Source: an uncultured Myxococcales bacterium
GTDB taxonomy: Bacteria > Myxococcota > Myxococcia > Myxococcales > Myxococcaceae
Assembly: GCA_937980205.1 (NCBI GenBank)
Contig: CALJKW010000021.1
Location: 124,001-188,000, forward strand
Length of the DNA stretch: 64,000 nt
Direction: 5' to 3'
Position numbers and translations under genes: made by a program. The notes under the pieces are model-generated. The model searched no databases and was not told where the DNA came from. It was given only the letters and a program-made list of their open reading frames with translations. Shown here piece by piece: positions 1 to 9,131 of the stretch; position 1 is the stretch's first letter; every line of letters begins with the position of its first letter.

Positions 1-1
1 G

Positions 2-955
2 GAGTTCAGCGTCGAGCTCGGCTTCGGCGGCGGAGCGCTGGGGGCGATGGGCCGTCGGCTCAAGCCGGTCGCGGTCACGCTGCTGCTCGCGGCGCTGCTG
101 CTGTCGGCGGTCGGCGGGTTTGCGTTGACGCGGCGCGGGCTGTCTCCTGTGCGCGAGCTCGCGGCCGCGGCGCGCGCGGTGAGCAGCTCGGGAGACTTGT
201 CGAGGCGGGTGCCCGAGCGCGGCACGGGGGACGAGCTCGACGAGCTGTCGGTGCTGTTCAACCGGATGCTCGAGCGCAACAAGGCGCTCGTGGGCGGCAT
301 GCGCGCCGCATTGGACGACGTGGCGCACGATCTGCGCACACCGCTGACGCGCCTGCGCGGAACCGCCGAGGTCGCGCTGCGCGGCGACGACGCACAGGCT
401 GAGCGAGAGGCGCTGGCGGTGTGCATCGACGAGTGCGACCGGGTGCTGGCGATGCTGCGCACGCTGATGGACATCTCGGAGGCGGAGACGGGGCTGATGC
501 GGCTCGACCGGCGGCCGGTGTCACTCGGGCGCCTCGCGCGCGAAGTGGTCGAGCTGTACGAGCTCGTCGCCGAGCAGGCCGGCGTCGAGCTTTCGGTCGT
601 GGACGGCGCCGAGGTGACGGCCGAGGTCGACGTCGTCCGCATGCGGCAGGCCCTCGCGAACCTCCTCGACAACGCGGTGAAGTACACGCCCCGCGGCGGG
701 CGGGTGAGCATCGAGGTCGTGCGCGAGGCAAACGAGTCGGTGGTGCGGGTGCGCGACACCGGCGCGGGAATTCCCGTGGAGGCACGAGCGCGTATCTTCG
801 ACCGGCTCTACCGAGCGGAGCCGAGCCGGTCGAAGCCAGGCCTGGGGCTCGGTCTGTCGCTGGTACGGGCGATCGTCGTGGCCCACGGCGGTCGCGTCGA
901 CGTGGAGAGCGCGGTGGGCCGAGGGTCGGTCTTCACCGTACGGCTGCCGCACTGA
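2..955 (+). CDS. Sensor histidine kinase, 5' end outside window
   Basis: C-terminal part of a membrane histidine kinase of a two-component system. The frame is already open at base 2, so the true start and most of the sensor region are missing. A transmembrane helix (about visible residues 20-42) leads into a HAMP linker. Then come the phosphoacceptor H-box (DVAHDLRTPLTRL), N-box (NLLDNAVKYT), G1 (DTGAGIP), F-box (RIFDRLYRAE) and G2 (GLGLGLSLVRAI). All catalytic boxes are intact, so it should autophosphorylate on the H-box His. The architecture resembles CusS/QseC-type kinases, but the signal cannot be read from this fragment. Its partner regulator is presumably upstream, outside the window. 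Confidence 0.9.
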   Translation, partial: EFSVELGFGGGALGAMGRRLKPVAVTLLLAALLLSAVGGFALTRRGLSPVRELAAAARAVSSSGDLSRRVPERGTGDELDELSVLFNRMLERNKALVGGMRAALDDVAHDLRTPLTRLRGTAEVALRGDDAQAEREALAVCIDECDRVLAMLRTLMDISEAETGLMRLDRRPVSLGRLAREVVELYELVAEQAGVELSVVDGAEVTAEVDVVRMRQALANLLDNAVKYTPRGGRVSIEVVREANESVVRVRDTGAGIPVEARARIFDRLYRAEPSRSKPGLGLGLSLVRAIVVAHGGRVDVESAVGRGSVFTVRLPH

Positions 956-1102
956 GCCGCACCGGCTGGCCTCACGGGTGGAGGCGCTAATGGCCGTGCG
1001 CAGCGGGGCCTCGGCCGTAAGGGCGTGGCGCGAAGGAAACGCTGCGGGAGCCCGTGGTACCCGCCCCAAGCGGCTGGCTTCATGCATGTCGTTGCGGGCG
1101 TC

Positions 1103-2356
1103 ATGAGCTCAACGACCCTTGGACGATCTCCGCCGACGCCTTCGCCGCGCCGCTCGGTCTTCACCGCGCTTCGGCTGGGGCGCCTGTTCGGCGTGGAGGT
1201 GCAGCTCGACTGGAGCGTGCTCGTCATCTTCGCGCTGATCATGGTGAACCTGGGCGTCGGCCTGTTCCCGGCGTGGCACCCGGATTGGGACCCGCTGCTC
1301 AGCTGGGGGACTGCTGCGGCTGCGGCGGTGCTGTTGCTGCTGTCGATTCTCCTGCACGAGCTCTCCCATGCGCTGGTGGGCCGCGCCCAGGGCATCGACG
1401 TCGACCGCATCACGCTGTTCGTCTTCGGCGGCGTGGCGCACATGCGCGGCGAGCCGAAGCGTCCCCGGGCGGAGCTGCTCATGGCCGGGGTGGGGCCGAT
1501 CACCAGCTTCCTGATCGGCGCCGGCGCGATCGTGCTGGGCCTGCTGCTGGCTCCGGATCGTCCGTGGAACGCTACGACCGTAGAGGAGCTCGAGGACCTG
1601 GTGCGCGAGCTCAAACCGCTGCCCACGCTGCTCCTCTGGCTCGGGCCCATCAACATCGCGCTCGCGGTGTTCAACCTGGTGCCGGGGTTCCCCCTCGACG
1701 GAGGGCGCGTTCTGCGCGCCCTGCTCTGGGGCGCGACCGGCGACTTCGTGAAGGCGACGCGGTGGGCGGCGTTCGCGGGCCAGGTCGTCGCGTGGTGCTT
1801 GATGGGCTGGGGCGTCATGCAGGCGCTCGCCGGCGGCGTCGGGCAGGGCCTGTGGCTCGTGCTCATCGGCTGGTTTCTCTTGGGCGCGGCGCGCTCGAGC
1901 GTCGGTCACGCGCTGCTGCGCGAAACGCTGAGCGACGTGCCGGTGGAGCGGGTGATGATCTCACGGCTCGGCACGGTGCCACCCGACCTCGACGTGGAGC
2001 GGTTCGTCAACGCGTATTTCATGACGTCCGACCAGCGCGCGTGGCCGGTCGAAGATGGAGGTCGCCTGGTGGGCCTCGTCACCGGCTCGCACCTCGAGCG
2101 TGTCGATCGCGGCGCCTGGAGCACGACGCGGCTCGCCGAGGTGATGACGCCCCGGGCGGCGCTGGTCACGCTGCCGCTGGGGGCGACCGCCATTCGCGCG
2201 TTGGAGGTGTTCTCGGAGCATGCGGTCGACGCCATCGTCATCGTCGAGGGCGACCGCCTGCAGGGGCTCGTACACCGGGAGGAGCTGCTCAAGTACATCG
2301 TGCTGCATCGAGACGAGCCGCCACGCGCAGCGCCGATGTACCCCGTCGCGCGCTGA
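1103..2356 (+). CDS. Site-2 protease family (M50) zinc metalloprotease with CBS domains
   Basis: Integral membrane zinc metalloprotease of the S2P/M50 group, which cleaves substrates within the membrane. The zinc motif HELSHALV lies in a hydrophobic helix (about residues 88-95). The second metal-binding motif (NLVPGFPLDGGRVLRA) is present near residue 195. The C-terminal third holds two CBS-like repeats (about residues 280-400), which in this family sense nucleotides or regulate activity. The ATG at 1103 is preferred because the conserved core begins about 14 residues later. An in-frame ATG at 1082 is possible; neither has a clear ribosome-binding site. The substrate is unknown. The gene stands alone, with about 150 bases without obvious signals before it. 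Confidence 0.85.
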   Translation: MSSTTLGRSPPTPSPRRSVFTALRLGRLFGVEVQLDWSVLVIFALIMVNLGVGLFPAWHPDWDPLLSWGTAAAAAVLLLLSILLHELSHALVGRAQGIDVDRITLFVFGGVAHMRGEPKRPRAELLMAGVGPITSFLIGAGAIVLGLLLAPDRPWNATTVEELEDLVRELKPLPTLLLWLGPINIALAVFNLVPGFPLDGGRVLRALLWGATGDFVKATRWAAFAGQVVAWCLMGWGVMQALAGGVGQGLWLVLIGWFLLGAARSSVGHALLRETLSDVPVERVMISRLGTVPPDLDVERFVNAYFMTSDQRAWPVEDGGRLVGLVTGSHLERVDRGAWSTTRLAEVMTPRAALVTLPLGATAIRALEVFSEHAVDAIVIVEGDRLQGLVHREELLKYIVLHRDEPPRAAPMYPVAR

Positions 2357-2553
2357 AGCCGGTCGACGAGGGTGGGTTGCAGGGTGCGAGGACACCCGCC
2401 GCAGCCTGCAACGCACCACCTGGGGCAGGGCGGTTACCGAGGTATCGGCGACGACCTGCTTCTTTGCGCGTCTTCCTGGTGCCGCCGGATCTCTTTCAGG
2501 AGCAGGCGCCGTGCCGCGAGCCGCGCTGAGCGAACGGCCCGCAAACGGTGAAC
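2357..2553. other. Intergenic stretch after the M50 protease gene
   Basis: No convincing gene, RNA or repeat seen. Together with the weakly supported small ORF that follows, it makes a 519-base gap before the next secure gene at 2876. Confidence 0.5.
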
Positions 2554-2721
2554 ATGCAGGGCGAGCCTCACTTCCGGACGCAGAACGGCAAGAGGCTGTA
2601 CCTCGATCTCGGGCCGGAAGGGCGGGCTCGGGACTGTAATTCGTTTGAGCTCAAACAATTTGAGGACGGTGACGTTCCGTGGGCGGAGGTGGCGCGCGGC
2701 GACGAGCGCCCTCGGCAGTGA
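2554..2721 (+). CDS. Possible small protein, 55 residues
   Basis: Short frame in the gap between the M50 protease and the Gln-rich secreted protein. It starts at ATG 2554 (or the in-frame GTG 2548) and ends at TGA 2719-2721. The translation has a mixed, protein-like composition (contains GKRLYLDLGPEGRARDC and FELKQFEDGDVPWAEVARGDE-type segments), unlike the Arg/Ala/Pro-rich shadows common in this genome. No hydrophobic segment and no recognised domain. The ribosome-binding site is weak, which lowers confidence. A 12-base palindrome (TTTGAGCTCAAA, 2644-2655) lies inside it and encodes Phe-Glu-Leu-Lys, so it may be coding coincidence. Confidence 0.4.
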   Translation: MQGEPHFRTQNGKRLYLDLGPEGRARDCNSFELKQFEDGDVPWAEVARGDERPRQ

Positions 2722-2875
2722 GCCTCGCGTGGCGACCTCGCGCCGTTCGCCGCGACGCGGCGATCGATCTTCTGCCGACTTGTGGCGCGTTCGAGGCCAG
2801 CACGGATGTTGCGTCACCGTCGATCGGCGCGCTCCTCGACGAGGACGCGCCACACCACACATCGAGGAGTCCACC

Positions 2876-3928
2876 ATGAACACCAGGAAGTACTCATCGT
2901 TCACGCTCGCGGCGGCGGTCGCGGTCGCCAGCCTCGGGCTGACGTCGTACGCGCTCGGCCAGTCCGAAGATCCGAAGCCGGGCGCCCACAACCCCCAGAT
3001 GGGGAAGGGCCAGATCAAGTCGCAACGAGACCAGAGCAACATGCAACAGGGCTCCCAGCAGCAGCAGGGCGGTCAGGCGCAACGGCAGCAGCCGCCGCCA
3101 CAGCAACAGGGGAAGCAGCAGGGTGCCCAGAAACAGCAGCAGGGCGGTAGGCAGCAGCAGGCGCAGCAGGGCCAGCCGGGCCAAGCGCCGATCCTCCTGG
3201 GTGTGATCGTGTCGGTCCCGATCCCGGTGGCCGACGTCGCGCTGCCGAGGGGCGCCGACTACGAGGATGAGATCGAGAACGGCGACGAGATGCGCGCGAC
3301 GCTCGCCGGAGTGACCGAAGCGGCCCTCAGCAAAGGCTCGCACGCTGATCTCGTGGGCAGCTTCGTCGACATGGACCGCAACCGCCTCACCGACTTCGAC
3401 GAGCGGGCGCTGACGACGCTCGAAGGGCGCATCGATCAGATCAACCAGGCGTGGCAGCAGAAGTACGGGCAACAGTTCGACATCGCCGAGAACGTGGTCT
3501 TCCAGCCGCTGGCGTACGCCGAGGGCGAGATCACCGACGCGTCGGCGTTCAGCGAGCGGTGGCCGGTGCGATCGGGGGCGCAGGCGGGCTCGTCGAGGCA
3601 GGGCAGCAAGGCGGCCACCGAGCGCATGCGCAACCAGGGCAACATCGCCAACGGGCGCGAGTTCGGCGTGGCGAGGTTTCCCGAGGAGCACGGCCTGCCC
3701 GCGGTGAACGTCTCGTTCATCGACGAGGCGTTCGGCTGGAAGATCGATCTGCCGAATGAGGTGAATGGGCAGCAGCTGCGCACGAACCTGCTCCGTCATC
3801 TGACGGCGTTCGGTGAGCGCTCGGACCAGTGGCCGGCGAGCGTGCTCGAGGCGCAGCGCCTGGCGGCTCACCACGTCGCGATGGCGCTCTACGGCATCGA
3901 AGTGCCGCAGAAGCTGAGCCTCCGCTGA
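2876..3928 (+). CDS. Secreted Gln-rich protein of unknown function
   Basis: 350-residue exported protein. A Sec signal peptide (about residues 1-28, ending near SYALGQ) is followed by a long low-complexity linker dominated by Gln (about residues 45-100). A folded region of about 250 residues follows, with no motif I recognise. The ATG is supported by GAGGAG seven bases upstream. The BON-domain protein gene follows after 14 bases, suggesting one operon and an envelope or periplasmic role. The Gln-rich linker probably acts as a flexible tether. No function can be assigned. Confidence 0.8.
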   Translation: MNTRKYSSFTLAAAVAVASLGLTSYALGQSEDPKPGAHNPQMGKGQIKSQRDQSNMQQGSQQQQGGQAQRQQPPPQQQGKQQGAQKQQQGGRQQQAQQGQPGQAPILLGVIVSVPIPVADVALPRGADYEDEIENGDEMRATLAGVTEAALSKGSHADLVGSFVDMDRNRLTDFDERALTTLEGRIDQINQAWQQKYGQQFDIAENVVFQPLAYAEGEITDASAFSERWPVRSGAQAGSSRQGSKAATERMRNQGNIANGREFGVARFPEEHGLPAVNVSFIDEAFGWKIDLPNEVNGQQLRTNLLRHLTAFGERSDQWPASVLEAQRLAAHHVAMALYGIEVPQKLSLR

Positions 3929-3942
3929 GGAGCAGGCAACTC

Positions 3943-4986
3943 ATGAGCTCGCGCATGCGATTACCGGTGGTCTGCGCGGCGCTGCTCGCCATTCTGGGCG
4001 GCGCCGCAGCAGATCCGAACCTGCCGGTGGATTGGTGGCTCACGTCGAAGGTGAAGTCGGCGCTCATCCTTTCTCCGCAGCTGGACGGGTTCGACGTGAA
4101 CGTCGACACGACCGAGGGCAGGGTGACGCTGTTCGGGCGCGTTCCCACGCGTCAGGACAAGCAGGCGGCGACGACCGTCGCGCTGCAGGTGCCCGGGGTG
4201 CGCGCCGTCGACAACCAGCTGCAGGTGGTCCCGAGCCCCGAGGTGACCCGCACGGGGCCATCGGACGCTCGGATTCGCCAGCTGCTCGAAGATCGCTACC
4301 GCGACACGCCGTTCGTGCGCGGCGTTCGCGTGGCGGCGGTCGACGACGGAGTCGTTCGTCTGGAGGGCACGACGAGGTCGGCGGGGGCGCGGGCTCGCGC
4401 GCTTGCGATCGCCCGTACGGTGCCCGGTGTCCGTCGCATCACAGGCATCGTCGACGCGCCCGAGCACTTCGCGCGCGATGAGGCCGCCCTGGTCGACGAC
4501 ACCCCGAAGCGGGGCCGCATCGCGGACGAGACGATCACGACGCGCGTGAAGATGGCGCTCTACACGTCGGTACACGTGCCGGGCACTCAGGTCAGCGTGG
4601 ATACCGACGACGGGCGGGTGACGCTCTTCGGCAAGGTGCCGTCCGAGGCCTCGCGCGACCGGGCGCTGCAGCTCGCGCGACAGGTCGAGGGCGTGACGAC
4701 CGTTCGCAATCTGCTCCAGATCGTACCCGTCGGCGCGGCCCAGCAGGTGGCGGAAGACGACGAGCGGATTCGCGAGGAGCTCGAGGCGAACCTCGGCAGC
4801 GACCCGCGCTTCGACGACATCGCGTTCGACGTCGCCGATCGCGTGGTGCGGCTGACGGGCACTGCGCCCAACCCGTGGGTTCGCCTCGACGCCGTGCGCA
4901 TCGCGCGCGGAGCCCCGGGCGTGATGAACGTCGTCCAACAGATCGAGCTGAAGCCGGAGGCCGGGCGCCCGGGATCGGGCTCCTGA
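3943..4986 (+). CDS. Exported protein with four BON domains
   Basis: 347-residue periplasmic protein with a signal peptide (about residues 1-24). Four tandem BON domains follow, at about residues 30-95, 105-165, 188-252 and 268-335. Each shows the pattern 'hydrophobic-V-D-G-x-V-x-L-x-G-x-V-(P/T)' followed by 'A-x-x-V-P-G-V-x-x-V-x-N/I' (for example TLFGRVPTRQDKQAATTVAL and TLFGKVPSEASRDRALQLAR). BON domains in OsmY and similar proteins bind phospholipid membranes and are stress-related. A good ribosome site (GAGGAGC) precedes ATG 3943. It probably forms an operon with the Gln-rich gene before it. Confidence 0.9.
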   Translation: MSSRMRLPVVCAALLAILGGAAADPNLPVDWWLTSKVKSALILSPQLDGFDVNVDTTEGRVTLFGRVPTRQDKQAATTVALQVPGVRAVDNQLQVVPSPEVTRTGPSDARIRQLLEDRYRDTPFVRGVRVAAVDDGVVRLEGTTRSAGARARALAIARTVPGVRRITGIVDAPEHFARDEAALVDDTPKRGRIADETITTRVKMALYTSVHVPGTQVSVDTDDGRVTLFGKVPSEASRDRALQLARQVEGVTTVRNLLQIVPVGAAQQVAEDDERIREELEANLGSDPRFDDIAFDVADRVVRLTGTAPNPWVRLDAVRIARGAPGVMNVVQQIELKPEAGRPGSGS

Positions 4987-5010
4987 TGTACCGCCGTGTC
5001 ACGCCGCCAC

Positions 5011-5024
5011 ATGACGCCGGTCAA
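5011..5024. promoter_or_regulatory. FNR-type palindromic box, site 1
   Basis: ATGACGCCGGTCAA: TGAC and GTCA arms separated by four bases. It lies between the BON-protein gene and the AsmA-like gene, centred about 110 bases before ATG 5127. One of four intergenic copies in the window. Likely bound by the Crp/Fnr regulator at 21513-22274; this is inferred, not shown. Confidence 0.55.
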
Positions 5025-5126
5025 GTCGCATGTCGCGGTCCGGCGCGTCGCGCGTGCCTCGTCCTCGCTCTCCTTCGAGGCACGCGCGATGCAGCCGCGA
5101 GGGCTCATCACCGAAGGGAGGACGCC

Positions 5127-8100
5127 ATGGCGCGACGCGCCGAAGATACAGGCCTGAGCCGCCGGGTGCTGCGGCGCATCGGTTGGGCGGCCGCCTTCAC
5201 GGTGGTGGGCCTCTTCGCGGTGCTGCTGTTGGGCTACGTCGCGGTGAACACCGGCGCCGGCCACCGGTGGCTGACGGGGGGGGTCAACCGTCACTTCGCC
5301 CCCGAGCTGTTGCCCGGCTCGCGCATCGGGGGGCTCGATGGCTCGGTGCCCTTCTCGTTCACCGTGCGCGACATCACCGTCGACCAGCCGAGCCGAGGTC
5401 TGTCGGCTCACGTCGAAGCCGCGCACGTGACGACAGAGCTGCTCGATCTCGTCACGGGCACCGTGCGGCTCTCCAGCGTCGACGTCGAGAATCCGGTGGT
5501 GAAGGTCGGGCCGCCGCAGCCGGTTCCGCCCTCGCCGGGCGTCGGGGTGAAGGAGCCGCCCTCGCCGTTCGAGGTCGCGGTCGAGCAGCTCACCGTCACG
5601 GGTGGGCGCGTCGAGCTCGCGCGCGCGGGCCTCGAGGCGTCGCTCGAGCAGGTGTCGCTGCGCGCCGAGGGCTACCGCGACGCCGACGACGGCGTGCTGA
5701 CGATGAGCGTGCCCCGGTTCGCGGCCAGGGTGAGCGTCGCGGGCGAGCAGGTGGCCGCGAGCGCGGACGGCTTTCTCGTCGCGTTCGAGGATCGCGTGAA
5801 CGGCCGGATCACCGTGCAGGCGGGCACCGAGCCGCCGTCGCGCGTGACGGCCCGTGCGCTCGGCCCGCTCGAGGCGTTCGACGTGTCGATCGAAGGCCAG
5901 GGCCCGCACCTGAGCCGCTTCGAGGCCGAGGCGCTGGTCGACGTCCCACAGCGGCGGTGGAACGCGCAGGTGGACCTGGGCGGCGACGCGGTGGCGCTGA
6001 AGGCCTCGGGGAACGGCACCGGGACGGTGTTCGACGCGCAGCTGCAGGCGAGCGCGATGAGCCTGGGCCCCGTGGAGGTGAACGGCCGGCAGGTCGCGGC
6101 GGACGGCGAGGTGCAGCTCGAGGTGCACCGCGAGGCCTCGGGGAAGGTGCAGGCCGACGGCTCGCTCGAGGTGCAGCACGCCCGCTACGCAGACGTCACG
6201 GTGGCCTCGCTCGGCGGGGAGCTGAGCGCGGCGGCCACGCCCGCAGAGCGGACCGGGCACCTTCGCCTCGAGCTCGACGAGCCGTTCGAGGTGAACGGCG
6301 TGGCGGTGGCCCCGACGACCGCCCGCGTCGAGAGCGACGGGCGCGAGGTGTCGGCGAACCTCTCCACGGCGCTGATGCAGGCGGGAGAGTCGATGAAGCC
6401 GCTGCGCGCCGAGGCCCGGCTTCCGCTCGCCGACGAGGGCCTCGCGCTCGCTCGCGAGCGCCCGCTGTCGGCGCACCTCGAGTGGACGGACGTCTCGACC
6501 GCGGCCCTGTCGCGGGTCCTTGGCCTCGAGCCGCCGGTGCAGGGCAGGCTCACCGTCCGCGCGGACGCCGAGGGCACGCTCGCGTCGCCGGTGGTGAACG
6601 CGTCGGTGAGCGCCGACCGGGTCGCCGTCGCCGGCCGCCGCGGGCTGTTCGCGAGGGCACAGCTCGAGAGCGGCGAGCGCACGAGGTTCGAGCTGCGCGC
6701 CGGCGCCGGCGGCGACGTGCTCGTGCGCGCAGACGGCAGCGTCGAGCAGGGGTTGGGCGACGCGCTGTCCTCCGACGCCTGGCTCGAGGCCCCGCTGAGC
6801 GCGCAGCTCGAGGTGCCGCGCGCGTCGCTGCGGAAGCTCGCTCGGCTGCAGCCGGCGCTCGGCGCGCTCGAGGGGCACGCGTGGGCGAAGGTCTCCGTCA
6901 CCGGCACGGCAGCCGAGCCGCGGCTGTCGGGGGCGCTGCGCGCCTCGGCGGGGCGGCCCGGCGGCGAGCTCGCCGCGCTGGCGCTCGACCTCGACGGCCG
7001 GGTCGAAGACGGCAGCTCGCGCCTGGGCTTCGACGGGCGCCTCGCGCAGGCGAAGGTCTCGGGAGAGCTCGGCAGCGCGCTGACGCCCGCCGAGCTCGTG
7101 GGCGGCGAGGCGGGCCGCCCGAACGTGTGGGCGCGCGCCGAGGTCGACGGCCTGCAGCTGAGAGACGTGTCGCGCCTGTCGCCCGCGCTGCCGCCGCTGG
7201 AGGGCGAGGTCGACGCGACGCTCTCGGGCTCGCGCCTGTTCACGGCCCCGCGGGCGCGGGTGTCGCTCGACGGAGCCAACGTGGCCATCGCGTCGCGCGC
7301 GCCGGGCCAGCTGCGGCTGTCGGCGCACGTCGACGAGGCCTCGCTCGCGGCGAACGGCCGCTACGACCAGGCGGCCGGCGGCGCGCGGTTCGAGGCGCGG
7401 CTCGACCGGCAGGGTGACGCGCACGCGCGGCTGTCGGCGAGTCGGCTCGACCTCGGCGGCCTGCGGCGGTACCGGCCGAAGCTGCCGCTCGCGCGCGACG
7501 AGGTGAGCGGCACCGTGACGGTGGAAGGGACCGTCGCGGCGTCGAAGGCAGGCAAGAGCCCGATGGCGCGCCTGACCGGCACCGGCGAGGTGAAGGGCAC
7601 CATCACCGCCGAGCAGCTCGACGTGGCAGCGTACCTGGCTCGGCAGCCGAGGCAGCCCAGCCCGCAGAAGTCGACGCCGGCGAGCAGCCGCGCGAGCGAC
7701 ACGAAGGCGCTGGTGCGCGAGCTCCGGCAAGCCCGGGCCTTTCACCTCGAGCGGCTGGCGGTGAAGGACTCGCGGGTGGCCCTGGTCGACGCGACGCAGC
7801 CGCGGCGGCCGGCCCTGAACCTGGGCGACGTGGCGTTCACGCTGGAGAACCTGGCGAGCGGCCGCGAGGCGATGCGCGGCGTGCCGGTGGTGGTCACCGC
7901 GCGCGCGAAGGTCGAGGGCTCGGGAGAGGTGGTGGCGTTCGCCACGGCCGACCCGTTCGCAGAGCCGCTCGTCGCGACGGGCAGAGCCACGCTCAAGCAG
8001 CTCGAGCTGTCGAGCGTGAGGGAGCTCTTGCGCGGCTACGGCGTCGTGGCGTCCGAGGGCACGTTCAGCTGTTACGCGTCGCTGCGACTCGAGGGCGACC

Positions 8101-8474
8101 GGCTCGACGGCGGCATCAAGCCCGTCTTCACCGACGTCGACATCGACCCGGCGCCGTCGGCGAGCTGGGGCGAGGCGGCGCTGGCCGAGCTCGCGGACTT
8201 CGCCGGCGACGTGCTCGCACGGGAGGGGCCCGAGGGCCGCGGCCGGGTTGCGTCGATCGTCCCCGTGAAGGGCGAGCTCGGGGTGGCCGGGCCGCAGGTC
8301 GTGCCCGCGATGTTGACCGCGCTGCGCAACGCCTTCGTGGTCGGGCTCTCACGAGGCTTCACGAACCTGCCGCTCGACACCGCCGAGAGCTCACAGTCGT
8401 TGTTCACGCAGGCCGCGCAGGCGCTGCAGGAGGACCGGTTTCCGAAAGCGCAGCCGCGAGGAGACGGGCCATGA
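5127..8474 (+). CDS. AsmA/DUF748-like large envelope protein
   Basis: 1115-residue protein with one N-terminal membrane anchor (about residues 22-42) and a very long periplasmic part. That part is built of short beta-rich repeats typical of the AsmA/TamB/DUF748 group, which form bridge-like grooves moving lipids or assembling outer-membrane proteins. The C-terminal region has the DUF748-like pattern 'GTFSCYASLRLEG ... GGIKPVFTDVDI ... ALRNAFVVGLSRGF'. The frame is open upstream, but ATG 5127 is chosen because GGGAGG precedes it at good spacing and the anchor follows. An FNR-type box lies about 110 bases upstream. The next gene overlaps its stop by four bases (ATGA). Exact subfamily uncertain. 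Confidence 0.8.
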   Translation: MARRAEDTGLSRRVLRRIGWAAAFTVVGLFAVLLLGYVAVNTGAGHRWLTGGVNRHFAPELLPGSRIGGLDGSVPFSFTVRDITVDQPSRGLSAHVEAAHVTTELLDLVTGTVRLSSVDVENPVVKVGPPQPVPPSPGVGVKEPPSPFEVAVEQLTVTGGRVELARAGLEASLEQVSLRAEGYRDADDGVLTMSVPRFAARVSVAGEQVAASADGFLVAFEDRVNGRITVQAGTEPPSRVTARALGPLEAFDVSIEGQGPHLSRFEAEALVDVPQRRWNAQVDLGGDAVALKASGNGTGTVFDAQLQASAMSLGPVEVNGRQVAADGEVQLEVHREASGKVQADGSLEVQHARYADVTVASLGGELSAAATPAERTGHLRLELDEPFEVNGVAVAPTTARVESDGREVSANLSTALMQAGESMKPLRAEARLPLADEGLALARERPLSAHLEWTDVSTAALSRVLGLEPPVQGRLTVRADAEGTLASPVVNASVSADRVAVAGRRGLFARAQLESGERTRFELRAGAGGDVLVRADGSVEQGLGDALSSDAWLEAPLSAQLEVPRASLRKLARLQPALGALEGHAWAKVSVTGTAAEPRLSGALRASAGRPGGELAALALDLDGRVEDGSSRLGFDGRLAQAKVSGELGSALTPAELVGGEAGRPNVWARAEVDGLQLRDVSRLSPALPPLEGEVDATLSGSRLFTAPRARVSLDGANVAIASRAPGQLRLSAHVDEASLAANGRYDQAAGGARFEARLDRQGDAHARLSASRLDLGGLRRYRPKLPLARDEVSGTVTVEGTVAASKAGKSPMARLTGTGEVKGTITAEQLDVAAYLARQPRQPSPQKSTPASSRASDTKALVRELRQARAFHLERLAVKDSRVALVDATQPRRPALNLGDVAFTLENLASGREAMRGVPVVVTARAKVEGSGEVVAFATADPFAEPLVATGRATLKQLELSSVRELLRGYGVVASEGTFSCYASLRLEGDRLDGGIKPVFTDVDIDPAPSASWGEAALAELADFAGDVLAREGPEGRGRVASIVPVKGELGVAGPQVVPAMLTALRNAFVVGLSRGFTNLPLDTAESSQSLFTQAAQALQEDRFPKAQPRGDGP

Positions 8475-8842
8475 GACGCGGGGTGCTCACGCTCGCCGTG
8501 GTGATGGCCGCAGCCTGCGGCACGTCCTCGCCCGCGGAGCGCCCCGATGGCCCGCCGCAGCCGATCGGGGTCGCGCCGCCCGACGCGGAGATTTCGCCGG
8601 AAGGCTCACCTCTCGAGCTTGCTCCCGCGCCGCAGCCGCTGTTCGAAGCCTCCGGGGTGCGACGGGTGCAGAGCGCGCTCGCGGCGCGGGGCATCGAGAC
8701 GCCGGCGACCGGCCGGTACGATGGGCGCACGCAGCAGTCGATGCTCGAGTTCCAGCGGCGCGAGGGGCTCGCCGCGACGGGCATGCCGGACCTGCTCACA
8801 CTCGAGCGGCTGGGACTGGACGCGAAGGAGCTGTACCGATGA
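8471..8842 (+). CDS. Lipoprotein with a peptidoglycan-binding domain
   Basis: 123-residue lipoprotein. The signal peptide ends in a lipobox (VMAAAC, Cys at about residue 16), then a Pro-rich linker. A PG_binding_1-like domain follows (about residues 58-120), recognisable from 'VRRVQSALAARGI ... TGRYDGRTQQSMLEFQRREGL'. It probably ties the outer membrane to the cell wall. The start overlaps the stop of the AsmA-like gene by ATGA, so the two are translationally coupled. Confidence 0.8.
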   Translation: MRRGVLTLAVVMAAACGTSSPAERPDGPPQPIGVAPPDAEISPEGSPLELAPAPQPLFEASGVRRVQSALAARGIETPATGRYDGRTQQSMLEFQRREGLAATGMPDLLTLERLGLDAKELYR

Positions 8843-8876
8843 TCGGAGTGACGGCATGACGACGGGAGGAAGCCCC

Positions 8877-9086
8877 ATGAGTCGCGCGGGCGGTCGCGGA
8901 GGCGGGCGATGCGGGTGCCCCGTGCTCGTCTTCACCAGCGCCGCCGCGCTCGCGCTCGCGATGGGGGCGCTCGGTGTCGTGGCGCTACGGGTGAGCGTCG
9001 CCTGGAAGCACGACCTCGTCCGCGGTCGGCAACCCGGACGCCATCGGTGCATGACGAGTGCTCCTGCTGCTTTCGTCACGGGCTGA
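8877..9086 (+). CDS. Small membrane protein, 69 residues
   Basis: A strong ribosome site (GGGAGG) precedes ATG 8877. The protein has a Gly/Arg-rich N-terminus, a CGC segment, one transmembrane helix (about residues 15-38, SAAALALAMGALGVVALRV) and a short basic tail. An in-frame ATG at 8856 is an alternative. No family recognised. It follows the peptidoglycan-binding lipoprotein by 34 bases in the same direction, so it is probably the last gene of the envelope operon. Confidence 0.55.
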   Translation: MSRAGGRGGGRCGCPVLVFTSAAALALAMGALGVVALRVSVAWKHDLVRGRQPGRHRCMTSAPAAFVTG

Positions 9087-9131
9087 CGCAGACGGCGCAA
9101 CGGGCAATCGGCGCTGGCCGCTCCGCGAGGT

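Noticed and set aside
2644..2655. Perfect palindrome TTTGAGCTCAAA
   Set aside because: Spacing does not fit the FNR-type boxes, and it may simply encode Phe-Glu-Leu-Lys in the small ORF.
4587..7745. Very long open frame on the minus strand opposite the AsmA-like gene
   Set aside because: Composition is dominated by Arg, Ala and His without motifs; shadow of the plus-strand gene caused by high GC.
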